Below are positions 22,901-34,600 of a DNA stretch of 64,000 nucleotides, in pieces (position 1 is the first letter of the stretch; the number at the start of each line of letters is the position of its first letter). Under the pieces are notes generated by a model. It searched no databases, was not told where the DNA came from, and worked only from the letters and a program-made list of their open reading frames with translations. This DNA comes from Membranipora membranacea (taxonomy: Eukaryota > Bryozoa > Gymnolaemata > Cheilostomatida > Membraniporidae). Position numbers and translations under genes: made by a program. The stretch covers positions 25,482,001 to 25,546,000 of the forward strand of contig OU612068.1 in the NCBI GenBank assembly GCA_914767715.1, in the 5' to 3' direction.

Positions 22901-25900
22901 AGCACAAAGGTTGAATGCACATTTATATGGTATATTACAGGTTACTGCTAAAAATGGCCCGCTGTCAATGCAACAATTTCAGCTCTTTGTTAAAATCTAA
23001 CTCTATACCGATGCCTCTCATCAAAATTAATTAAGGAGAGTGTTGTTTTCAATGTAGATAAGTCTACTCACTCGCTGTGGCTGGTTGTTGTACTAGTGGT
23101 GGCTGTGTTTTTGTGGGTGGTTGTACTTGTAGCTGTGTACAACTGTTCTGGTGTGTCGGCGGTGATAGTTGTTGAACTGGTTGCGGTGTGCGGTTCTACT
23201 GGTGTGTTGCCGGTGCTGGTTGTGGTGCTTGTTGCTGTGTATGGCTGTTCTGGTGTGTTGCCGGTGCTGGTTGTTGTACTTGTAGCTGTGTATGGCTGTT
23301 CTGGTGTGCTGCCGGTGTTGGTTGTTGTAGACCCCTGTAGGATTCGATGTTCAAATTGACTTATTTTGTTACAATCTAATATAACAGAGTTACTCCCTCT
23401 CTGAACTATTAGTTCAATGAGAGAATAACTACAATTTAGGGCACATTTTTCACTTAAAGGTCTAAATAATATTTTGCGAAACAAAAAAATTTGATCTGTC
23501 GAGAAGTGAAATTTATATAACTCACTTGAAAGTGACAAAGGGCGTAATAGGATCTGCCAAGGTGATTGCTGTTACTGTGTTGGCATCCGCAGCTGGTTAT
23601 GTCCACATCTGGCAGGCGACCTGCCTCCAGTGTGAATATGGCACATGGGCAGTTCTGCTCGTTCGTAATGCCTGAATACTGCTCTGGACAAGGAAGAAAT
23701 AGATAGAGGCGCAGTCACAATTTGAGAGCAATATTGTGAGAGGGAGTGGAGGTTAGTATAGAAGTACTCAAACTCTGACATTACCAGCAACTCAGGCAGA
23801 GGACATATACTAGATTGGAGGTCGCATTTACCTTTTAAAAAATCACTATATTGCTTGACTCTTGCATCACGCAAAGAAACTATTTAAACAAAGTACCCAA
23901 TAGCACTTTAGGCATTGATAGGCATGGTCATTCAATAGCAAAGATAAAGACCGAAAGAAGACTTCCTTTTTTAGAGGACAACAAAAAGTATCTCATTAAA
24001 AACTGAGTATGCAACTTGCTAGTAGTACAAAATACTCACCAACTAAGTCAATATATTCAACAGAGTTATCACCCCACCGTATCACAGATCCGTCATATAT
24101 AGGTCCCTCAAATATAAAATGTGCCATACCACTGGTTATTTGATCTGTCATGTACCGACTGAAATACAGTTAGAGTTCTATATGATAGTATGGATACTGA
24201 TACTGTGTGTCATTGACATAAATGTGAAACATAACCCTAAGAGACGTGAGTACAGGGTGTCTTCCCATGAGCTTAATGGGACCCATTTAGTAAGGTTATA
24301 GAAGGATCAAGTTTGAAACAAATGAATAATAACAAAATCAAAATACTCTGATAGGGGGGGGGGGGGACAAGCGAAAACAACTGCTTGGAAAATACAAATA
24401 GAAAGGTGTCACAGTTCTGGAAAGAAAAAAAAGATTGTGATTTAAACGAATGACATTATTGTCAACAACCCAGATATAATATAATATAACATGATATTAT
24501 TGATAGTTTCCAATACTCCACTGCATGATGACACAATATGGCTTCACAATGAAGGAATTTGGAAACACTTCTCTAGCCAACAGGACAGGTACTCCTAATC
24601 AGCAATTCATTTTATTTTATAGCAACAAAACATAATTACTGCAACGCTCACAATCTGAGGAGTTCTATGAGTCTGTTCCATTCCTCATAAGATATTGAAG
24701 TTAGAAGAGAGTAACCTTTTACATTCTCACAGTGATATGTAGCCTCAGGGTAAAGTGTAAACGTTATCAGAGAAATGTGGACACATCGGCTGAATAGTCG
24801 GAATCCTCCATTACTCTCACAATCTGCGTCCAAACTCGCTAAAAAATAGTAGAGAATATACTTAGAAATAGATGATACAGAGTCCCACACATGCCTCTTT
24901 ATGGGGTTCGCTGTCATTGCTAAATTTTTGTTATGAAAGAGATTGGAGATGATGCCTTTTCATTCACATCATTGTGCTAGTTGAAATTGAAAAGTTGAAT
25001 TCCGTAAAGTAAGGTGTGTGATGTTTATATTATATAGGTATATTGGACATTGTCAAATATGATGTTCTTTGCACCCACCATATGGGTTTGTAGTATTGAT
25101 AACCTTCAGCTCAGATTCCCCTCCATTTAGGTAGAATGCATTGTATGTATCATACATGATCTCTAACTGGACCATGCTGGGCTGTAAACTGTTTCCGCAG
25201 CCACCTAGTCTCAATACTCGTGTCAAAGTAGGAAACTCATCACCAAACACTCCTGAATAAAGAAACAGATTTTAATTTAATGGTTGTGTTTCATGCTTGG
25301 ATGAGGAGACTAGGAGAAAAAGACATTTCCCTTAGCACTCAGCCTGTTGGATCCCTACGTGGGTGATCATAACGTTATAACTATGAAGGCAGTATGATAT
25401 TAGCTGTAGCTGAATTCATCACCAAACGGTAAAAACTAGATCAGCTTGCAATACGAGTTGCACCCCCTCGTGCTGCTGGTGGGTGATCAACCCGAAGTAC
25501 AGGAAACATGGACCGAACGTGTTATAATCTAGTAATGGGTAGTGATGTGCAAGCTTCATAATCTGAATGTTACAAATACTCAGAATATTTCTATGTAAAT
25601 AAATGTTCAGCTTGAATGCTAAATTTAGGAAAGCAAATGAGGTTGAGAGATTATGTACCTTGATAAACTCCCTGATCATTATGGCCCTCTCTATAGAAGT
25701 AGAGTTTTGGAGATAAATCTGCTGCAACTGCATAACATCCGTCAATTTCTTTGTTTGCACTGGGAAGCATTACGTTAGTTATTCGATGCAGTTCGAGTTT
25801 ATCACCACTGTTTCGCTTCAATTGTAAATATCTCAGTTTGCGATCTCCGTCAATGAGAAAAAGTGAGTGCTCTGCTAGCATGACAAAATCCTTCACATCG

Positions 25901-27339
25901 GCTTGATGTGAATAGCCGTTGTAGCAGCCTTGAGCACCGATAGCTGTAGAGAAACATATATAAATTGTTGAGTGTGCAAGTTTAATTTGTTATAAGATCA
26001 GCATTGGTGATTTGGTGTGAATCCTAATAAGCATCAGCAGCAACTAGTGGATTTGAGATCATCCCATAAACACATAAATACTATTATATAGTATAAATAC
26101 TGCACTATCAATACTAGTATTTATATTTTTGTGGGTCATTGATATAAACCAACTCTAGTAATAACAACAACCAGCCTCTCTGCTAATTGAAAAAGCAGTT
26201 TACGAGGGACAATGACCAACAAAATCATCATTTCATATCACAGAGCCCAGGGGTCAAATCTCTGCTGTTTTTGGGGGAGGGGGCCTTGCGGATGAAAGTT
26301 GTCACGACTTCAACATGATTACAAGAGTAATAGATATACCACAAAGGTAAAGGCTTATCATAGAACAGAGCCTGGAGTCTGGACTTCTATGTAACACTTA
26401 CACTCGGTCCCTATGCACAGATAAGAGGAGTTTTGATTAGCTTTGTATGTAAACCCATATACATATTGACCTTCTGACATCCTAGTACCAGTAGCCACAA
26501 ACTCCCTTTGTCTGGCTAAAAATAGAAAGAAAGAGAAATATAAAGGAATAAGCGAGACTACTTCTATCACCTCCATAAAACTAAGGTTATTGTGTTGATT
26601 GAGGTTTTGTGTTTGCTCTTGCATCTACAGATAGTGGCAAGCGAACAGTTTTAATGATCATAAAGCGGTAGCCTGAACTTTCAAGATCACAATGAACTAG
26701 CATAAAGTACATGTCAGACCCAATGAAATTATGAAAATATCAGAACAGCAGTCAGCACCTAAGAAAATATTACAATAATTATTTAAATCAACCATTAACA
26801 GTACATACTTGTGTCACTTATAGTGTAGATGCTGATTTCTCCACCGACAGCCACATCGTTGATAGGATCGTGGGGGTAGTTGGTTGTGTACGCGTGTTCT
26901 CCACCATTGTACATGAAGACACTGCTATTGGGAAACACAAACGCAGTGCCCAGTTGTCCAGACGACATGGCAGTAGCAGAGCTGTAAGCTGGCAGAATAT
27001 CACAGCTACCGACTGCATGTTCTGGAGAAACTGTGATAAAATAAAATATATAACATGTAATGTATAATGTTATATTATATATTAATACCGTTGAATGTTA
27101 AATTCTGAGTAAGGAATAAGTGGATCAGGCGGTCTGTGTTGTAACCAAGGATAGATAGAGGCCACCAGTGACAGAGGGGTATCGGGGCTGTAAGAAATCC
27201 AGCAATTTTTGGTGGGTATAATATACACCTCTTTCTGCAATGTTCATCATAACCACTTGTCGGGATTGAATAACAGAAAATAATAGCAATTTTAATTAAA
27301 CTTACCACAGAGTAAAGTCAAGAGAATCAGAAAATACAT
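19909..27339 (-). CDS. Type I membrane protein with C-type lectin-like domain and mucin-like stalk
   Basis: Twelve exons close exactly to 2,898 nt (965 aa): 27306-27339, 26809-27030, 26402-26515, 25659-25943, 25079-25252, 24652-24838, 24040-24158, 23526-23683, 23072-23334, 22515-22858, 21281-21439 and 19909-20747. The start gives a signal peptide (MYFLILLTLLCVSPEHAVGS). Residues 20-276 are an extracellular region of unknown fold with scattered Cys. Residues about 277-431, on three exons, form a C-type lectin-like domain: CESNGGFRLFSRC, a YEEWNRL helix, IRWGDNSVEYID in place of the WND strand, and a closing YYALC. No EPN/QPD calcium motif is visible, so calcium-dependent sugar binding is doubtful. 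Residues 432-620 are Thr/Ser/Pro-rich with 17-residue tandem repeats, probably O-glycosylated. A Cys-containing juxtamembrane part with N-glycosylation sites follows, then one membrane helix near 762-784 and a 181-residue basic tail. A role in adhesion or recognition is inferred. Confidence 0.8.
23088..23334 (-). repeat. Coding 51-bp tandem repeat (17 aa), about 4.5 units
   Basis: Exon 9 of the lectin-like receptor gene encodes repeats of the form TTTSTGNTPEQPYTATS, with variants PVEPH and PEQLY. The period is 17 residues and the frame is kept. Thr/Ser/Pro content is that of mucin-like stalks. Copy number may vary between individuals. Confidence 0.85.
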
Positions 27340-28057
27340 CCTCCTGGCCCGACAAGCTTATAAGTGCACATAGCAGTCAGGTGAAATGAACCTGATCCAT
27401 CTATTGAATGTATTCACAATCTTTGTCTGTCTTGAAGACGTCGAAAAATCAATAACATCTTTTCGCAGCATCTTAAATTTCTAAGCGCCCCCGAACCGCT
27501 CAATAATTCTGTCAAATTCACATGTTATTTTTTTCTGCCAGGCCATGTTTTTAATTGTTATTGAGATAGTGCACCGTTTTACCAATAAACATTGTTGGTG
27601 TCCATGCGAGAAAGCAAATATGGAAATATTGAGGAATTAAATATTGATGATAACTATTTGCTTGCACAGTTAGTTTTGTGAATATCAATTTTATATGTAA
27701 TTTAAACTCTTTTACTTGATGGTCACCAGAGATATATGATTGTGAATTTTTTTCATATTGCAAACAAGAATAAATCTTCAGAACTTTTCTCCTATCATAT
27801 AACCTAATTATTTTCTTGTTTTATGGGGATAAACTTTGAAAATTATTGTTATATTAGACACACATAAGTATAAAAATAGGTGAGGAAATTCCCTTCTTAA
27901 TCCTACAGCATTTAACTGCTGGAATATTACTCAGGAAAGTCTAGAAGTCAAGCATCCACACTCTATCCTACATTTTTAGAGTCAAGTCTTTGAAAAAGTG
28001 TACCAGCACTTACAGGCCATTTAAACTTACTTAATGTCATGCTGAATTACAACTTAT

Positions 28058-31000
28058 CTACTTAGTCTTTTTATATGCCGGGGTGGATGAGTTATCCTCT
28101 GATTTCCTCTTTGCTCCTGCTGATGAAGGTTCCTTCTTAGTGAACCAATTCCTCAAATCATTCTTCATTATCGGTCTGTAAAATCATCAGAAGGCACAAG
28201 AGTTCTCACCAAGATATTAAATACTTTTCAAGCTGGAATTATATGCCCTAGTACGATCGCAGATGAAAACTTTTCAGACTTTACATAAAATCAATCAAAT
28301 GTTAATTCCTCAGTTCCTGTCTCCCATCAACTTAGCACCTCCAGTTCCAAAAACTATATCAGATATAACAGTGGCTTTGACATTTGGGCGGCATTGTACA
28401 CGTCGAGTTTTTAATAAAATATTCAATCGTCAAGAAATACAGGGGCAAACAACGAGATGGGTACGACTTTGATAAACTCATACTTTGGTTTGATATCCTG
28501 CTGAGAAGCCTCGATTACACAATCCGGCTCCTGGTATCTCACATTGTTCACTTTGTCTGAGACTGAGTAACTTCTCAAACAGTCACGAGGTACTATAAGG
28601 TCCTTCACCTATATAACATACAGGAAATAACCAGCTTATTCACAGATGAAATGAGCCCAGCAGCCTTCACAAATTATGAATGTAACTGTATCCCTCGTAT
28701 CAGGGAAGGTTGTCGGATACACAAGAAATTTATTTGGAGTTGTCTAACCAGTTGTTATAGGAGGGGACAACCCTAATTTTAAGCTAAAAAAGCATAGTGT
28801 AGCAATAGAACCTATCGTCCAGATAAGCTTCTATTATACTTAATTGGACAGACCCTTGATCAACTGGGATTTTTTAAAGTCAGGTCATAGCCATCTAGTC
28901 TTTTTACGTAACAAAGCGCAAAAGAACATGGTAGTGGCAGTGGCTTTTATTATTGATCAGCATTGTACTCTGTCCCTCAACGGCAACACAAACAATTCCA
29001 AGAAAGTCATCATATACCTCAAATTTAAATTCAATGAAATGAGAATAAGAGTTCTTTGTCTGATTTGTATAAACATATTGCTTCAATCAGTCCATAAAAC
29101 AAATAGTGGTGAAGAAGGTGAAGGTGGTTTTCCAACGATGTATTTTTTATAGATGAATGAATTGATGAATAATTTCATCGCTCACGTGTCCCAATTAATG
29201 GATTCCTTCAGTTAGACTGATATTATAAAATTTACACTCTAATCTAGACCTTATTGTGTCTAACTTCCAAACTAAAGCAGTGCGTAGATAGAACTTGGCC
29301 AAGCATTCGGCATAGACACATACATTAATCAGAGTTGTCTTTCCAAACTACAATAAGAAACGACAACTCCCAAAGTAAACACTGCTCCATCTGTGTTTTG
29401 AAGGCTTTAGCAACAACAATGTTAACCATAGGCTTAATAATAACATACAGGACACTGTATGAATCATTAGTACTCAGGTAGAAGATGTAACACCGTTGAA
29501 CCGAGTAGTATGACAATGGTGCTATTGTGGATTTGTTGAAATCTGATCAAAAAGTCAAAGTTAGCAACAAAACCTGGTATTTGGACTGCAATTCAATGCC
29601 AAAACCAATGCTGCTACAAAATTCAATTTTACAATCAAGAGCCTCATTTTAGCTGTATATGGTGTCCTGTCTAGGCATATTAATTAGTCTATGATGTTAA
29701 CATAAGTACATGTATTTGGTTGTTATGTGTTATCCATGTACTCAGTTGTGGTGATTGTTTTACTGTGCCACAAGAAGTTTAATAAAAATAACCAAATCAT
29801 TTTTTCATGCTTTTGGCTAACATATTCTTAGCAGTGTACCTTAGGAGAGGGATAATCCTTGTAGTTGAGCCATCTCTCAATGTCCTCCTCTGTCTCCAGT
29901 ATTACAGGCATCCTGTGATGTATAACTTCTACAGCTCCCACTGCTGAGGTCGTCAGAACTGAGTATGAAAACAGTACACCTCCCTGTGATAGGATGAGGG
30001 GACAACGAAAAATATGATAATTAAATGTGTCGCAAAGGACATCAAAGCAAAACAATGATATGACATCTGTACAGAATACCACCAAGAGGGTTGAGCTGAG
30101 AAATGTGACTTGATATCACTTGGTGATTAGAATACTTGGCATGAGCATGACACATACAACAGCTCAGCACAAGTATAGGGGAACAACATACTCAATTAGG
30201 GCTTTCTTATGGGTTGGAATTGAAAAATGTAAAGCAGGTGACAAAAATAAGTTAAACTTTTGTTTGCACTCACCTCTTCTTTGCACGTGTCAAATATAGC
30301 AGCCATGAATATAAGAGACGACTGCTGACCGTTCTCTCCTGTGTAAACACCAGGTCTACTACTCTCATATTTACTCTCATCTATCTTAGAAGTTATGTTT
30401 TTAGAATTTTCAGACTCAATTTTGACATCATCAGATTTTTCACTTTCAGTCTTTTCTAACTTGACACTTGCACTGTCTGATGAATTTTCCTCTTTGATTG
30501 TTGATTTTACTATAGTGCGTCTGTTTTCTAAATCGTGGTCTGATTTTGCTTCTAGCTCAGGTTCTGATTTGACTCTTATTTCCTGTTTAGCTTCAAATTT
30601 TGTTGTCTGAATGTCTCCCGGGCCTACTTCTTCGGCTAGAAGTAAAACACAGAGATATTATAACCCCATCAACATCATACTTTTTGTGATAAGTTATGCA
30701 GCATTTCATCATTAATAGTAACATAAAAGCACTCTTATCTGGATGCTTCCGGTCAAGAATTGAATGATCGCTGTATCGTCAACCAACCAATGGAATATTA
30801 TGAAATCAAATAATATAATAACTCTCAAACTCCTGGATACTCATAAATAATGCTGGTTACGTGTTTGATCGGATAAGTATAAAAGGAAGTCTTCCAAGCT
30901 GCAATTGGATATCATGGAATTTCAATAGTGGGTCAGGCACTTACATTTCATTGTGAACAATAGAGGAGTTTTCTTCTTACCGTCTGTTTTCCATTCGTAG

Positions 31001-33145
31001 AATCTGCCAAAACATAATATCGACACAATAATCGGAGGTATGAATGAATCAGATTATGACACATAATCGCAGTTCTATGAATTCTTAGAGCTTTGAGAGG
31101 CAGAAAAAAAAATACTGGTTTTATGGGCTGATTATTTCATACATACTTCAAATTATGAAAGAGCAGGCCTACAAACCTACCCGCCAACAGCAAAAAAGCC
31201 ATGGAACACAAAGACGTTGCTCGAATATTCAGACGCGCAATTTCTTCTCGTAGTAGTAGTCTATGTAGTGAGCAAAGTTGCGTTCATGTGGCATAGATCG
31301 GGAATAACATCCTTATATCTATTTTATTTTCAATTATAATCACTTCATCATACCCTTCAGCTATAACTACACATCTTTTGCCTTTGTTGAAAGGTACAGA
31401 GAATGTATTTTTCTCAGAGATTGTTTCCCCTCTGCAGTTGTTGTGCATTTGTTTGAATGCAGATCGACCAGCTTTGTGCCATGGTGGTATCAGTCCCCAT
31501 CTCATAGGCTGTATGACTCGTGAGGTTTGGGTATCTGCGGCGCTCAGGTGGGTGGAGGAAACAAGAACTGGCCTATATAAGGAAACAAAATGTTATTACT
31601 TTTTGAGTAGTTTTATGACAGAGTGAGATAATGGATCGTCGTACAATAAATTTCAGTGGTGACACACTCATAAATTTGGTTGAAAATGAATATATGACCC
31701 ACCTGTAAAAATGTAACTCACGTAGAGAGGTTCAGGGGGGATTAGATAATTTGAATAACATGTCAACATTTCCATTCCTTCTTAATCACACAGAGTCAGA
31801 TGTTCACACAATTTCATGGCCCGATCTCAAGTCACAAGCATGACATACATCTTCCTCATTATTGATTGTGGGTTGTTTCAATCTTCAAACCTCCTGAGAA
31901 CACGTAACCACGGCTTCCCCCTCCTGCCAGCTATACTGATTTGACAGCACCGTTCAATTCTCAATTCTGTATATACATACGTGAATATAGTGGGTCCAAT
32001 GTTATATGAAGGTTGGTAGTTCTCGCCAGTTGGAGCATCCTTCCACTCTGGAGTGATATATCTTCCTGTTACTGGATCGATGTACTTACAAGCTTTTTGG
32101 ATACAATGGGGGTCAATTGCGCTGCAAAAAGATGCAAACTTGGACTCAGTTGAAGCCTCAAATTACTTAATTTGATGCATCAGACTATACTGGTCGCATG
32201 TGGGTCACTGGTTTTGGTGCACCACTGCAATCAAGGCCTGAAGTTCATGTCTTGGTTTAATGTTTGCAGTATAGAAAGACCTCAAATGTATGTGTTTGCC
32301 TTCTGTCGAAGTAAACCAACACAAAGTAATTCATGGGCAAAAAACTGGGGATTGTGTTGTGGCCTGTTGTGCTATAATATGTCCGGTAAATGGCCTTGCG
32401 GCGATGGGCCCCTAGGACGTACATGCTTTTACTTACATTTGCTAAGTAAAGGTATGCAAGTCCCAGGCGATCTCAAAGGGTGACTGTCAGGAAATCCATC
32501 CGGGAAGCCATTGGAAACTGTTGGTTGTCAAATACCCATCCAGATGGACTTCTATGAGCAGTTATATTCACAGTGACAAATCTAATCAGATGGGCTTGGA
32601 TCAGTTTTATTTGCTGTAACCACTCCAGCCGGATGGGTTTGACGCCCCGATGATAGTTCTCTGCAATCCATCCATTCAACCGTCAACCAGGTGCCAATTT
32701 GGCAACCACCGGACGCCACGCAAACATCCATAATTGCCAAATAGGCATCCGGATGGGGTCTTAGTGGCCTGTGCATTGTTGTTACTGTATTGATTGAGTA
32801 CTGGCATCATCATCATCAGTCCCTGGTATTACATTCCATGTCATTTTTATCAAACAAAGTGAGACTTTTATTATAATCAATAAAGGATAAATTAAAATAA
32901 ATGATTGAATTGATAGCGTAGAGTAGGTAGGCCTATCATAGCCTCTATCATAGAGGCCTACTCTACTCAACTGAAACTGATATCAAAGACAAATTCATCA
33001 AAATATACACTCACTCATTGAACCCATAGGACTGCCAAAGTTCCTGATTTTGGGCTTGGTGACACCAAGCCCAAAATCAGGAACTGCGGCAGTCCTATGA
33101 TTGAACCTGTCTGTCTTCTACTTACCAAAATGTTCTGCCACACAT
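28058..33145 (-). CDS. HMCES: HMCES, SRAP-domain abasic-site processing protein
   Basis: Eight exons close exactly to 1,152 nt (383 aa; human is about 354): 33126-33145, 31981-32121, 31354-31572, 30981-31003, 30274-30635, 29840-29983, 28484-28608 and 28058-28175 (stop TAG). The chain starts MCGRTFC, so Met removal exposes the catalytic Cys2 that the family links covalently to abasic sites in single-stranded DNA at replication forks. Other SRAP marks are present: YQPSYN, MRWGLIPPW (77-85), NNCRGET (98-104), GFYEW (127-131) with its catalytic Glu, IHHRMP (276-281) with the active-site His, and VNN in exon 7. The C-terminus carries NDLRNWFTKKEP, placed like the human PCNA-interaction motif, and a Lys/Arg-rich end. 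Exon 4 has only 23 bp. Exon 5 adds an acidic Ser/Lys/Glu-rich insert of about 80 residues inside the SRAP fold. It is divergent from DPCD, with 558 bp between start codons. Confidence 0.93.
29558..29700. repeat. Degenerate copy of the 39.1-39.6 kb foldback element
   Basis: Within HMCES intron 6, the order caacaaaacctggtat, caatgc, gtcctgtctaggcat, tagtctatg follows the right arm of the element at 39103-39565, with many substitutions. It looks like an old one-armed copy. Confidence 0.55.
32404..32470. repeat. Small imperfect hairpin related to the 38.5 kb palindrome
   Basis: gggcccctaggacgtacatg and the inverted catgcaagtcccaggcg-like sequence flank a short loop. The arm resembles the arm of the palindrome at 38541-38645 (gggcccctgggacttacatg). 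It lies in HMCES intron 1. Confidence 0.5.
33025..33099. repeat. 37-bp inverted repeat with 1-nt loop
   Basis: Arms 33025-33061 and 33063-33099 are reverse complements with about two mismatches, centred on base 33062, in HMCES intron 1. It could be a small foldback element. An RNA hairpin role is possible but unsupported. Confidence 0.85.
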
Positions 33146-33703
33146 CCTTTTGTGTGTAATTCTCTTTTATTGGTGACAATAAGTTTCTTACATGTTTAAA
33201 ACTAAATGGTGTGATCAATAAACTAATTGTAATAAGGTAGCTCTTCATCTAATAATTAGCTAGGAGTGTGTGTTGTATTTGTAAAATTTCATGTCAGCAC
33301 ACAACTTTCACTTTCCCGCAAGTTAGGCATATTTTACCTCCAATATAAAAGCATCATACAATCCTTGACATTACAAGCTAGTATCCATAGCAACAGTTTG
33401 GTCTGTCTGTTGGATAAAACTACTGGACATCATCAACTCATTTGGTTGGATCAAGGAAGTTCTTTACATTCTGACATTTAGTTCACACAGCAACATAAAC
33501 AAGGAAGAATAACCTACACAACACCTAGCCAGCAAGATCTCAGTCTTATCATCAGATCAAGTATCAACAAAATAATTGTGCTCTCCAGTGCTTTTGTTGT
33601 TGCAATCACTGAATATCAGCAACATCAATCAAATTACCATTCAACAACCACCCATACATAAGTCACAATACTGAGTCACATCATCAAACATAAACATTAA
33701 ACA
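33146..33703. promoter_or_regulatory. Candidate bidirectional promoter of HMCES and DPCD
   Basis: The two start codons face away from each other 558 bp apart and no other gene lies between them. Both 5' UTRs and core promoters must fit here unless distant non-coding exons exist. No CpG island or clear TATA box is visible. The shared promoter is inferred from arrangement only. Confidence 0.45.
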
Positions 33704-34312
33704 ATGTGTGGTCAAAGCACAACACAATGGCAGCAGGCTCTAGAGAAAGCTCAGAAGACAGCCTTGCTTCAGGATGGAAGGAGAAAAGTCCATTACACCT
33801 TCTCAGATGGTTCAGAGATGTCAGAAGAGTATGATGCCAAGACCTGTGAGCTAATACTACGAAGAATGCGAAAGAAAGGAGCACTTGGCGATGCAAAACC
33901 ATGGACAGTGGAAGTTGGGGAAAGTCAAGTTCCGTTCATTGCACAGAAAGAAATTGGCTTGATGGAGAGCTCCTCAAATCCAACTGTCTCACGCATCGAC
34001 AAACTTGATTCTTTTTCTTGGAGAATCCGTAATCTTCCATACCCAATTGACACTTACCAATTATCTGTTGAGGACAGAAACATTGTCATCAGAACTACCA
34101 ATAAGAAATACTTCAAGAAACTAGAGGTGATAGATCTCGATAGACTAGAGTTGGAACTGGATACAACAGCATTAACATATGCACACGCAAACAACACTCT
34201 CATCATCAACTACAAGAAGCCACAGGCAGTAATGGACTTTGAGAAAAAGCTCATGTCCAAATTGAAAAAATTGAAATCTGATGGTGATGTTGATCAATGT
34301 AAGCAGCAATAA
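33704..34312 (+). CDS. DPCD: DPCD homolog, intronless
   Basis: A single open frame of 202 aa, against about 203 in human. Core family sequence is clear: AQKTALLQDGRRKVHYTFSDG (about 15-35), EEYDAKTCELILR, WRIRNLPYPIDTYQLSV in the middle, IVIRTTNKKYFKK, and AHANNTLIINYKKP towards the C-terminus. DPCD is associated with motile cilia assembly and with R2TP/RuvBL chaperone work on axonemal dyneins. The start at 33704 gives MCGQSTTQW, the expected length. Vertebrate DPCD has several exons, so the lack of introns suggests intron loss or a retrocopy that replaced the parent. The frame is intact, so it is probably functional. The gene is divergent from HMCES and convergent with GID8, 288 bp away. Confidence 0.95.
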   Translation: MCGQSTTQWQQALEKAQKTALLQDGRRKVHYTFSDGSEMSEEYDAKTCELILRRMRKKGALGDAKPWTVEVGESQVPFIAQKEIGLMESSSNPTVSRIDKLDSFSWRIRNLPYPIDTYQLSVEDRNIVIRTTNKKYFKKLEVIDLDRLELELDTTALTYAHANNTLIINYKKPQAVMDFEKKLMSKLKKLKSDGDVDQCKQQ

Positions 34313-34439
34313 TGCATGAGAATTATAATATTACATGTAGCATTTCATTGCAATATTTATCATAAAATGTACCTAGGCGCATATCATATTTTCTATTTAA
34401 ATTATGGTCACACCATTTTGATGTACATTGTAGTATAAG

Positions 34440-34445
34440 AATAAA
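34440..34445 (+). terminator. Candidate polyadenylation signal of DPCD
   Basis: An AATAAA lies 128 bp after the DPCD stop and before the GID8 stop on the other strand. It is the best placed canonical hexamer. Confidence 0.5.
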
Positions 34446-34600
34446 TATAATAGCTTGCACATTACACCATACAAGCTTTGTTATATGTGGTTACAGTATG
34501 TTATATAGTATATGGTGAAGGGATAGACTGGTAATCAAGGTAAATGACATTTCCCTCGTTCAATTCTTAACTTCGCAATGCGGCAACCTTGATCTTGGCC

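Noticed and set aside
24040-24158. Reading the exon at 24652-24838 as the last exon because TGA follows in frame
   Set aside because: A strong GTGAGC donor precedes that stop, and the next exons complete the lectin-like domain in exact phase.
33025-33099. Hairpin as a microRNA precursor
   Set aside because: Near-perfect pairing with a 1-nt loop is more like a foldback element than an animal pre-miRNA; no seed evidence is available.
33704-33712. MCG start of the plus-strand gene as a sign of an SRAP protein
   Set aside because: The rest of the protein matches DPCD throughout; the true SRAP start (MCGRTFC) is at 33126-33145 on the other strand.
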